NCBI GenBank assembly: GCA_000697455.1
Contig: JNET01029499.1
Span: 1 to 13,745 of the forward strand
Direction: 5' to 3'
Origin: Basidiobolus heterosporus B8920
Lineage: Eukaryota > Basidiobolomycota > Basidiobolomycetes > Basidiobolales > Basidiobolaceae
DNA length: 13,745 nt
Part shown: positions 1 to 8,912 of the stretch, piece after piece
Numbering within the stretch: position 1 is the stretch's first letter
How the letters are laid out: each line of letters starts with the position of its first letter
Translations under genes and position numbers: made by a program
The notes under the pieces: model-generated
Databases searched by the model: none
What the model was told of the DNA's origin: nothing
The model's input: the letters and a program-made list of their open reading frames with translations, nothing else

Positions 1-2116
1 AAGGCTCCGCGCCTGGGGTTTCAATTTCTTAAGGGTTCTGGTTCCTTGGGAAGCTTTAGAGCATGCTGGACCGTAAGTACTCGTTATTATAAAGTTCCGC
101 TGACATGCACTAAATAGAAAAGATACTCAGTGGCGAATATGACGTGAAATATATGGACTATTTGGTAGAAATATTCAAAAAAGCTCGTGAATATGAATTC
201 AAATGTTTCATTGATCCTCATCAGGATGTGGTAAGTTTAAATAGAACAGGTTTACTATTCAGTTTTTTAAATACTCTTTAAACCTATAGTGGTCTCGTTT
301 CACTGGTGGCTCAGGAGCGCCTGGTTGGACACTGACGTTAGCTGGATTAGATATGACCCAATTTACGAGTACTGAAGCTGCTATTGTCCACAACACCTAC
401 GCTGAGCCAACGAAATTTCCAAAGATGATTTGGTCGACAAATTATTTCAAATTGGCAACAGCTACCATGTTTACATTGTTCTTCGGCGGATCAATATTTG
501 CGAGAAAGTTTATTGTTGATGGAGTAAATATCCAAGAGTATCTACAGAACAAATATTTCCAGGCCTATCAGGTGCTCGCCAAACGTATTGTCGCAGAGGG
601 TTTGGATGATGTTGTGATCGGCTATGATACTTTGAATGAACCATCTAAAGGTTGGATTGGACTAAAAAGTCTGCAAAAGTTTCCTGATGACCAAGTTCTG
701 AAAAAGGGATTGACGCCAACTCCGTTTCAAACCATGTTGATGGGAGAGGGCTATGCATGCACTGTTGAGACATGGGACGTTGGCTCATTTGGCCCTCGAA
801 GAAAAGGTTCCAAAACTATTGATCCTCGTGGAAATTCCGCATGGCTGAAGTCTAAAGACCAATTCAGTAACTCCGAGAGTGATAAATTTGACTCATACTC
901 TTGGGATGCAACTTTCTTTGGCGGCTGTGTATGGGCAGAGCATGGAGTATGGGACAAACACACCAAAAAACTACTCCAGCCTAACTATTTCAGTTCTTTT
1001 CCTGGAACAACTAAACCAGTAGACTTTGAAGAGCATTGTTGGAAACCCTTCGTCAATCAGTTTGCAAATAGTATCAGATCAGTACAACCCAATGCTATTA
1101 TCTTTGTAGAGCCTCCGGTTAACGAAATACCTCCTAAATGGAGTGACTCTGATGCTGCAAATATCGTATATGCCCCACATTTCTATGATGGACTTACACT
1201 AGTTAACAAACATTGGAGTTGGTGGAACATTGATTTTGTTGGTTACAAACGAGGCCATTATAAGACCATTCTCCAGGCTTTAAGATTTGGCTCGAAAGCC
1301 ATACGGCAATGTTTTGTAGATCAATTGCAAACCATCAAGGATGAAGGAGCAAAGTATATAGGTGAGTATAGAGACACGTGAATAAGTGTAGTGCTGGTTA
1401 CTTATTACCTTTTTCATTCAGGGAACTATCCTTGTTTGATTGGCGAGATTGGTATTCCCTTTGATTTGGACAACGGAGCGGCTTATTACACTGATGACTA
1501 TTCACAACAGATTCTAGCCATGGACGCCAACCTGAATGCCTTGGAAAGAAATCTTTTGCACTTTACTTTGTGGACTTATTGCCCGGATAACTGCCATTTC
1601 TGGGGAGATCAATGGAATGGTGAGGATTTGTCTATATTTTCTAAATCAACCCACCAGCCAAGGAGCCGTAAACTTTCATTTGATACATCTAACAAGAGTA
1701 ATGTAAGCGAGGCTTATATTAACGGAAACGTTTCTACGGAGTTTCAAGATTTATACGAACAATCGATCTTCGATGGGGGCAGAGCGCTTACAGCAATACT
1801 GCGACCATATCCGATGGCAGTTTGTGGTGAGCCACTTTCTCTTAAGTTTGATCGATTGGGAGGAGAATTTCACTTCACGTATGAACATCAAGATAACCCT
1901 TCAACAAACATCAATCTGTTATATGTTCCTAGGTTACATTATCCAGTGAATGAATGTGAGATAATTGTTAGTTCCGGAACATGGAAGTGGAAAAACTTGG
2001 ACTATGGTCTTCTGGAGTGGATATGCGATGAGCCAGGGTTCCAAGCAATTCACATCTTCAGAGACCAACCTAGAAGGAAGTCCAAGGATGAGAGTTCCTG
2101 GTGTCAAATTCTGTAA
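1..2116 (+). CDS. GH5 sterylglucosidase/glucosylceramidase, EGCrP/Egh1 type (5' end outside window)
   Basis: Family enzymes are cytoplasmic glycosidases that remove glucose from ergosteryl glucoside or glucosylceramide; the sequence does not say which substrate is used here. Predicted exons are 2-72 (partial), 131-230, 290-1361 and 1422-2116, with introns of 58, 59 and 60 bp; the visible part encodes 645 residues. Family blocks occur in order: RLRAWGFNFLRVLVPWE, CFIDPHQDVWSRFTGGSGAP, NYFKLATATMFTLFF, the acid/base motif DTLNEP (Glu codon 638-640) and the nucleophile motif LIGEIGIPFDLD (Glu codon 1445-1447). Both catalytic Glu residues are present, so the enzyme looks active. The N-terminus lies upstream of the window, so a signal peptide cannot be judged. 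The protein ends in a basic stretch (RRKSK) followed by Cys-Gln-Ile-Leu, which fits a CaaX prenylation box. Family assignment is firm; substrate and lipidation are inference. Confidence 0.93.
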
Positions 2117-2403
2117 CTCGGTACTCGTTCCGATTGTTCTGAATACTAGCCAACACCCATCAAAAATATCATTACTTTCATTATCAAATACGCCTTGTTT
2201 AATTTTGTATAATATATAATATATTGCTTCTATGAATAAATACCTCTACAACTGATACAGGTTTACTGATGGATCAGCTCATAGATTGGACGTGTAAGTG
2301 AAGTGACGGGATATGACAGGTTTGATGAGGCAAAATATTTGTCAAATAATAGAAACCAATTTGTTGAGTAAAAATACAAGAAAATTAACAAGCTATCTGA
2401 AAT
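2117..2403. other. Convergent 3' intergenic region between the GH5 and RING genes
   Basis: This 287-bp stretch separates two convergent stop codons. It is AT-rich just after the GH5 stop, with a TATAATATATAATATAT-like run at about 2208-2225, then the AATAAA at 2235-2240. No further gene is visible. For the RING gene, reading the minus strand, I see no canonical AATAAA. Confidence 0.6.
2235..2240 (+). terminator. AATAAA poly(A) signal of the GH5 gene
   Basis: A canonical AATAAA lies 119 bases after the GH5 stop codon and follows a TA-rich run. This is the usual arrangement of a fungal 3' end (TA-rich efficiency element, then an A-rich positioning element). The cleavage site itself is not visible. 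Confidence 0.55.
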
Positions 2404-4157
2404 CTATCCTGCAATATCTTCAATGGAAGTGTATATGACACGATCCCATGGGCACCGATCTGAGATCTCTTTCAAACGGACTGCACACTCTTCGCACATA
2501 CGATGTCCGCATGGCTTAATCACTTTGCTTTCTTCCACAGAAAAGCATAGCTGGCATTCTTCCGGGGGTGCGTGGGCTGGACGTACTGGGCTGTCGATGA
2601 CATTAATTGTACGTGTAGGCGTATTAGTAACTTGTGAAGAAAGCTCATTTTCGTAGTTTACAATCAGGTTGGCAATGGTAGCTTTATATTCGGCCTCAGC
2701 GAGTCGAATCATCTCTTGGCGTCTTGCTTGAGCTTCCTCGACTAGAACCTTATAAGACTCATGCTGAAGCAGAGTTTTAAGGCTGAGTGGTGATTTGAGC
2801 AAAGAGCTTTTGCTGGTGCTTTCACTGGCATCAACTCTATCTTTGCTCTGATTCCTGTTAATTGGAACTGTTGGTAGACATGCTGCAGTTTGAGCTTTTA
2901 CCGGTGCATTGCATGAATTGAAATCATGTTGAGCTGCTTTCATCAAACCAACGAAGTGCTCTGCCTCATTCTCATCTTCTTTCTTAAACAAGAATTGTAG
3001 GAACTTATTTTCGCTAATGGTCATCAAAATGGCCGGATGCTCATCAGGTAGGCTTTTGTAACGTATATCCGTTGTAATCTCAAACGCAAAGGTTAATACT
3101 TCATTGTCAAGTCTGGTCAATGATAAGGAATCAAGCTGAGAAGAGATTGATTCTTTTGCCTTGCCAGGGGATAGTAATTTTCCCACCCATTTGATGCCAT
3201 CTCGACAGATACTTAGATTACCATAACCAAGAGTGATCTAATCGTACATAACATATTAGCTAACTACTAGTAGAGATATGCGCACTGAAGAAATATACAT
3301 ACATAATTCCAACAAATGGAAATGCCTTCAAAGATATGCTCGGCATTCGAAAAGCATGCGGACTTAGGATTGTTCCGGCCTATTGCGAGAAGGTTTTCTA
3401 AGTGCTCACTCCAGATCTGTTCGTTAGTCTTAACTTGGTCCTCTGCTAGTTTTTCACGAGCTTTTTCCTGAGCGAAATGTAACATTAGCACCAAAGTAAA
3501 AGTAATGCAAGAATAACCTTATTATACCAAATCCTCTTCTGTTATAAAAACATCATCAAAAGAACCCAGTCCGAAAGAATCCTCTGGGAGGTTCCTACCG
3601 GTTGACACTGTGTGAGGCTTTGGCTCGGAATCAGGCTCCGGAGCTTTAAAAAGCGGCTTACTTTCCGAAAGTTTGAAAATGGACGAATTATCTGAAAATA
3701 AATCGTCATTTAGGGTAGGTTTGAAGGTTCTCGTACTTTCGAGCCTTGAAAAAAGGTTATGCCCTTGAGCTTTGAATTGTGGTGTATCTGAGCCCATGGA
3801 AAATAGCTCTGGATCGCTCTTGTGTGGGGTATCTTCCTTGCTACTGGCGCCAAAAAGCTTTCTTTCGAATGGCCGAGTTCGTGGAGTCGTAGTTCTTGCA
3901 CCAAATAAATCCCCGTTAACAGTTTGAGAAGGCTGCTTGGGTGTTTTAAAGAAAGAGGCTGCTAATGGAGATTCAGGAGGTATGAAGTAGTTGTGGGCTG
4001 CTCTTTGAGGGGTTTGATGAGATTTTCTAGCAGTATTTTCGCTTGATTTTGGCACGTTCAATTCGGAGAAATGAACATCAAAACTTGAACTTGAGTTCAG
4101 ATCGAAATCGAGATCGAATGAAGTGCCGTTAGGCTTGTTGTTCCTGAAGGACTTCAT
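2404..4157 (-). CDS. RING-finger protein with LF-repeat N-terminus, likely E3 ubiquitin ligase
   Basis: I do not recognise a named orthologue. Predicted exons on the minus strand are 4157-3528, 3467-3303 and 3237-2404, giving 542 residues; the introns (60 and 65 bp) both carry a GCTAAT branch-like motif and both are phase 0. The start is the first ATG after an in-frame stop about 60 bases upstream. Residues 1-210 are Ser/Pro-rich and probably disordered, with six LF motifs spaced 16-18 residues apart (84-170). Residues about 266-370 look like strands followed by a helix (EAEHFVGLMKAA), suggesting a PH-like fold. A charged helix spans about 423-468. A RING domain closes the protein: C493, C496, C508, H510, C513, C516, C527, with D530 where the eighth ligand normally is Cys. 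The last exon's open frame also begins with GTG at 3186, but this is interior valine, not a start. Ubiquitin ligase activity is inferred from the RING alone. Confidence 0.82.
3642..3953 (-). repeat. Degenerate LF-motif protein repeat, about 17 residues per unit
   Basis: Within exon 1 of the RING gene, Leu-Phe pairs occur at residues 84, 101, 118, 135, 153 and 169, spacings 17, 17, 17, 18 and 16; a related Phe-Phe pair sits at 69. Most pairs are followed by Gly, Ser or Lys (DLFG, KLFG, ELFS, NLFS, DLFS, PLFK). Mid-unit there is often a second Phe followed by Lys or Glu (PFE, QFK, TFK, IFK), in several units near a Thr-Pro. The units are too diverged to be a recent DNA tandem duplication. Confidence 0.75.
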
Positions 4158-4544
4158 TGCAAGAGGGCAGGAAGCGACAAAAGGAAATAAGAAACCTCCA
4201 GTGGCTATTGAACTTCATATTTTTGTTTGTTTTTCGGTTTAAGCGAGTAAACAAAGCAATATTATTTGATTCGATAAATCTAGATGGACAGTCACCGAAA
4301 AGGCTAATTCGCGATTAAAACCATGAAAACTACTTGATTCTTGTTTAGCTAATGTTGAGATGCTTTCGCATATGAATTATCCATCAAACACCACCATCAT
4401 CAATTTGAGTACAAATTTCTTAAGCTTCAGAGAAACATTCGCCATAAACTTATACTGGCTACTGAAACACGAGATTGACACCTAGCCTGCGTTAAATAGC
4501 TAATCCAAAAAAGTGCGAACTGGATTGGAGTGAAACGTACATGT

Positions 4545-4575
4545 ACTTTCAGGGATCAGACTTTCAGGAGATCAT
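4545..4575. repeat. Imperfect tandem direct repeat, 15-16 bp, two copies
   Basis: ACTTTCAGGGATCAG at 4545-4559 is followed directly by ACTTTCAGGAGATCAT at 4560-4575. The copies differ by an inserted base and the last position. The first copy overlaps the palindrome at 4537-4546. Confidence 0.6.
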
Positions 4576-4643
4576 TGAAGAGATTGGCTTCTTATTCTTG
4601 ACAACCAGAAACAAGCTTGATTTGAGGCATACGTTATCTCCCA

Positions 4644-4685
4644 CCCCTCATTGCTCCCCTCAGCTCTCCCCTCGTCATATATGAC
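4644..4685. promoter_or_regulatory. Three CCCCTC elements on a 12-bp pitch, abutting a 12-bp palindrome
   Basis: CCCCTC occurs at 4644-4649, 4656-4661 and 4668-4673, exactly 12 bp apart, and is followed at once by the perfect palindrome GTCATATATGAC (4674-4685). CCCCT is the core of the fungal stress response element bound by Msn2/Msn4-type zinc fingers. The block lies about 180-220 bases before the lectin start codon. A stress-responsive role for the lectin gene is inference. Confidence 0.45.
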
Positions 4686-4863
4686 CTCCTAGATCAAACT
4701 TTGGATTTATTCATTGACCACTGTGGCCAAAGGATTTGCTTTGTCCTTGCTATTTCACATTGTATTCTATAGAGTACATAGGTTACAGTCATAAAAACTA
4801 TTGCACTTTTTGACTTGTCCAAAGCTTCTCACCAAACTAACAAACACCGTTCGTCCTTAGACA

Positions 4864-6825
4864 ATGAAATATTATACACTTACTTATTGTTTACTTGGAT
4901 TACTATCTCAACATCTGGTTCAAGGTGAATCTTCCGAAGAAGATACTCCACTCACACGACATGACTACAAATTAAGTTTCAAGAAACCTTATTTTGTTGA
5001 CGATACCATCCCTTACTTTCGCTTTTACGACAGTAAGATATCATGTGCTGACTCATACAACTACATACAACCACTAAGCTAATATTTTGTAGATGCTATT
5101 GCTAGCAAAAATTCGATTCGCCTAGCACCAAGTGTTCCAGGATTGAAAGGCTCCATTTGGGCAGAAAATTCAAACCCCTACAAAGAGTGGGAGGTTGAGT
5201 TTTCTTTCGCAATTACAGGCCGAGGCTATACTGGAGGTAACGGTCTCGCCTTTTGGTACACCAAAGAGAGAGCTCAGTCCGGTCCAATATACGGAAATCG
5301 AGATCAGTGGGATGGCTTAGCCATTTTTTTCGACACGTTCGATCCCAAAGCCAATGTACGTGAACTATAAGATCAACTCCCGGCTATTTGGATGCGTATA
5401 TTGATGTTTAATATAGAGATATACACCATTTGTTTCTGCGATTCTCAACGATGGGGAGCTAAAGATTAGCCAGGTTCCAGAGAAGAATACTAAAATGTTC
5501 GCCGGATGTCACAAAGATTACCGGAATGCCAAAGGGCCTGTTTATGCAAAATTATCGTACTACGATTATACTTTAAGTGTACGATTTCATATATTGAGTA
5601 CAATGTTTACAAAGCAAAATTAACCGCGTCTTATATTCATAGCTTTCAATCGATACTGTGGAGAAAGGGAAAGCGTATATCAAATGTTTTGAAGCCTCTA
5701 ATATAGAACTTCCAACTGGGTATTATTTTGGTTTTTCAGCATCTACCTCCGAGCTTGCTGGTTCGTATGAGATTACATCAAGACTATTACGCATAGTGAA
5801 CCTAATTGTTGTCTTTCATCCTGGTAGACGATCATGATGTGATCTCTTTTGAAACTTATGAAGTGAACCCACCAGGCCGCAAAAAGGTAAGTAATTCACT
5901 GGTTGACGCTTATGTAGTAGCTATTAATTCACTGAACCTAAAAGGCAGCATCCAAAAGACCTCACGAAGAAGAAAAGGTTAAGAAAACAGGGGCGTTCAA
6001 GTTGAAATCGAGAGATCAAAAGGTATGAGTAGAATAATATTCTAAATTTGCATGTAAGTTCACCCCTATTTGGATTTTTAGAAAATCGAAGAAATCCAAA
6101 ATAAGATGGACGAACTCAGAAAAGAGGAGGAACTCCAAGATACCGGACTGGTAAGTATTTATTTGCACACTTACCAAATGAAGCATCCTCTTAAGTATTT
6201 GAATAGCCCCCTTTGCTTGAAGGACTGCAAGAGACCCAATACAAAATCATCGACTCCCTCGACAACCTCCACTCGACTGTTGAGGAACTCATAAGGGAAA
6301 AAGAAGAAACCCCGATTGCGGTGATAAACGAGGATGGGTCGCCAGTCAAAGTTGACGCCGAGCTAAGGTAGGTGTTTGTTTCAATCTGAGCATCCATTAT
6401 AAAGACTTAAAATGAGTTCAGCCAAAAAGTGACAAAGATAACGAAAGATATAAGCGCTCTAAAGAAGACACTGGCTTCTTTGACAGACGATATTCACGAT
6501 TTCATGAAAGCAACTAAAGAGAATGAGGAGTTACAAAAGATTCGGGACTCAATTGAAAATCTGGATTCAAAACTAGAAAATGTTTTGGTAAGTTAACTAG
6601 GCCCATTTAGGTTGACGAATCCTATTTAATCCAATCGTGAAGTCTAAAGTAGGCGCTAAAGGATTCAAGAACCTAAAAAGCCAAATGGGTAACTCAACTC
6701 AATTACCTGTGGAACGGTCTTATTGGAAATACATCATCGGATTTGTTGGTCTCCAAGTGGCTCTTGCCGTAGGCTATACAGTCTACTCAAAGAAATTTGA
6801 CAACTCAGGGAAAAAGTACATTTGA
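4864..6825 (+). CDS. L-type lectin cargo receptor, Emp47/ERGIC-53/VIP36 family
   Basis: Type I membrane protein expected to cycle between ER and Golgi as a glycoprotein cargo receptor. Predicted exons: 4864-5032, 5093-5355, 5417-5578, 5643-5760, 5828-5886, 5945-6022, 6082-6150, 6207-6367, 6422-6587 and 6643-6825, giving 475 residues; nine introns of 54-67 bp. A signal peptide covers about residues 1-21 (MKYYTLTYCLLGLLSQHLVQG). The lectin domain follows to about 250, with GGNGLAFWYT, WDGLAIFFDTFD, AILNDG, the Cys pair in FAGCHKD and YIKCFEA, GYYFGFSAS and ADDHDVISF. A coiled-coil stalk (about 284-415) leads to one membrane segment (about 445-463) and a 12-residue cytosolic tail ending KKYI, a perfect KKXX COPI retrieval signal. 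Residues matching the sugar and calcium ligands of ERGIC-53 and VIP36 are partly replaced (see findings), which points to an Emp46/Emp47-like rather than a calcium-dependent mannose lectin. The start has A at -3. Confidence 0.95.
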
Positions 6826-8016
6826 CACCTCGATTACTCCTCACCCTCCGTCAGTAAGAATCACGGCCCTGATCTCTTGCTTTTCATATGTTACAATTGC
6901 CTCTCACTTCCGCTTTTCCTTTATACGAACTGTCATCAGAATGATGTGATGCGATTGTTCAGTGCAACGCCTTCAGGTACCTTCAATCGTTATACCGTCA
7001 GCAATTTGCTACATATCATCTCCCATTAAATAAAAGGCTAGTCATTCTTACACATATCTTTTGACAATGGCTTACAACATCCCTTCCAAACCATTACTTG
7101 GAATCTAGTTGAACAATGGGAGGTAGAGAAAATCAATGTTCACCTATGCGCTTTCCTTCGTCATAAATGAAGGAGGCAGATCATGATTTGATTTCCTTTT
7201 AAATTGGCATCGAACCGAAATTACCATCTTTCTTACAAATCAAGACCTTTACTTGGATATGCAAATACTTAGTAGCCCAAACTAATCTAACCACTAGTAC
7301 GAATACCAATATGGATTCTGTAGACTAAGGTATATGGACTGTTGTGAGTGGAATCAGGTTTATTTAATATCAACTAGTCACCCTAACATCTAAATCTAGG
7401 AGTTGGAATACTTTCTTGATAGCCGGAATTGTACATCGCCATAAATAGAGTGACAACCATGTACCTAGCAACGATCTTGAGAGGCGACTTGGTAAGGCTT
7501 AACTGATTTGGGAAGATTGTTTTCTGAGTGACTTAATTTCCGCTTTTGTTTGATATTTCTGGACTTCTTTGAAAGTATCAGTTCGAGGATTTTCGGTAGT
7601 GGCATCATGATATATTCCACTTCGAAATAGATCCAATTTAGTGAACAAAACTGTACCTCCAAAAAGTTATGACTGCATGAGTCAGTATGTTTGGAACCTG
7701 CCCATCGACCTTGATCAAGCAACCATGAATCAGAGAAGATGCAGTACCATCTCTTTCTTCCCTCTTGCCTCCTCATCTCCACATTAAGAATACAACGCTA
7801 ACCACCTTGGCCAGATTAACCTAAAACATATTCCTTTACCTATGAGATACAAGATTTCCAAAATCAAATAAAATACTCAGTAACTTATGAAACGCTGAAT
7901 TTTATGTAATACGAACATTTTAGTGCTACGGTTATTTCATTCGGTGAGGTCATTTCAGTGTCATTCACTCAGACCCATGTTCGTGTGAAAGTAAACAATG
8001 AATGGAGAAACCGAAT

Positions 8017-8071
8017 TGGCACAGCGGATTCAACGAATCTGAAGACAGAATTCAAGATTGTGGATCGAACC
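8017..8071 (+). other. tRNA-like A box and B box pair, no cloverleaf
   Basis: TGGCACAGCGG at 8017-8027 fits the pol III A-box pattern TGGCNNAGYGG, and GATCGAACC at 8063-8071 fits the B-box pattern GWTCRANNC, at near-tRNA spacing. GATTGTGG just before the B box resembles the T-arm entry of some tRNAs. The acceptor, D and anticodon stems do not pair, so this is not a working tRNA gene. It could be a tRNA or SINE relic, or chance: the same bases also lie in a plus-strand open stretch. Confidence 0.25.
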
Positions 8072-8642
8072 TACCAAGTATTGTGTTTAGCCTTAATAGT
8101 AGATCCATAATAATTCCATAGTTAGAAACCTAAAACAATGCTCCGTTCTTGTATAGCCTAGGCAGAGATATCCCGTGAAAGTCATCTAATTGGCTTTCGG
8201 AGCTTTGCATTCACAGGTTATTCCGAACTTGTAGCGAATCACTACTGATTCAGAAGGAATCTCGAAGGTTTTTTATATAGAAATGGAATAACTACTGAAA
8301 TGGAATCTAGTCACTGGATAGATTTCTATCGATGCTTACAAAACGATACTTTTAATTAATATTCCCGTCTATTTTAAGAAAAGCCTGGCATATTTCTGAC
8401 CTAACCAGCCAATCCTACCCGAGTATAAAGTAAGGAATAAGTGAATAGAAAAGTAGTGGAAACGTAATAGGATTTCCAGTCTATTCCACGAATACTATTG
8501 ATGAAGAGATAGCCAATCAGTTGCTGCTGAATCGAATATGGTCACTGGAATGGGGATCTCTGGACGAATTACATTTCCGGGTCATTACTGAAAAAAAATG
8601 AATGTTGAACTGGACTAACTATAAAACTACATAAAAGACCTT

Positions 8643-8784
8643 TTCCAATTTGGAATTGCTATATCCTCCATTTTGCCACGCACTTTGGCTCGTTTGGTTT
8701 AAAAGCTTATACCCTATCCATACACCAAAACCTTGATTTGGAACCTTGTTCATCAGATATTTCACAACTCAAGTCCCATTTTGG
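8643..8784. promoter_or_regulatory. CArG/Mcm1-like sites in the MADS gene promoter
   Basis: TTCCAATTTGGAA at 8643-8655 is a 6+1+6 inverted repeat resembling the Mcm1 site (TTNCC, AT-rich core, GGNAA) with a core one base short. CCCATTTTGG at 8775-8784 matches a CArG box, CC(A/T)6GG, at all but one position, about 130 bases before the start codon. Because the gene itself encodes an Mcm1/SRF-type protein, self-regulation is possible. Binding is not shown. Confidence 0.3.
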
Positions 8785-8912
8785 TTTCTATCTCTTTATT
8801 TGAACGTTGATTGTGCTATTCTCGTTTTTACACCTTTTAGGTTTTGTGACGCAAACTAGCCAGTTTTCTGCCAACTTTCTTTAATTGTTCAACCGTTCCT
8901 CTAATATCCAAT

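Larger units (their letters stand above)
4158..4863. promoter_or_regulatory. Divergent promoter region between the RING gene and the lectin gene
   Basis: This 706-bp spacer lies between two divergent start codons, so it should hold both promoters. On the RING side, 4247-4255 reads GTAAACAAA, a good match to the forkhead-factor consensus, about 90 bases upstream of the RING start. In the middle there is a 10-bp palindrome GTACATGTAC (4537-4546) overlapping an imperfect direct repeat (4545-4575). On the lectin side there is a phased CCCCTC array followed by a 12-bp palindrome (4644-4685). I see no open frame of note. All site functions are inferred from motif likeness. Confidence 0.55.
6826..8912. 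other. 2.1-kb region without a defensible gene, upstream of the MADS gene
   Basis: The first part should hold the lectin 3' UTR; AATAAA at 7029-7034 is a possible poly(A) signal. The last few hundred bases should hold the MADS promoter. Between them, open stretches exist on the plus strand (7910-8110 and 8162-8359 in one frame, 8449-8601 in another) and on the minus strand (7465-7782), but I recognise no family and cannot build a convincing exon chain. A pol III-like A/B box pair lies at 8017-8071. No terminal repeats or transposase were seen. It may be a long regulatory region, an unrecognised small gene or decayed sequence. Confidence 0.5.

Noticed and set aside
751-966. Minus-strand open frame inside the GH5 gene
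   Set aside because: Antisense shadow of a strongly conserved exon; no independent support.
1965-2219. Plus-strand open frame overlapping the GH5 3' end
   Set aside because: Out-of-frame shadow; the GH5 frame is conserved up to its own stop at 2116.
5049-5055. TGACTCA, a Gcn4/AP-1 consensus
   Set aside because: It lies within the first lectin intron, not in an amino-acid gene promoter, and single 7-mers are expected by chance in a window of this size.
6106-6397. Open frames on both strands in the lectin stalk region
   Set aside because: They run through introns or against the lectin exons; the spliced lectin frame explains the region.
7206-7216. GGTTCGATGCC on the minus strand, a good B-box match
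   Set aside because: The nearest A-box-like sequence is about 80 bases away and the T-stem pairs at only three of five positions, so it is not a tRNA gene.
7465-7782. 105-codon open frame on the minus strand
   Set aside because: Over much of its length other minus-strand frames are also largely open, composition looks non-coding, no family is recognisable and no intron chain extends it. Kept only as part of the gene-free region.
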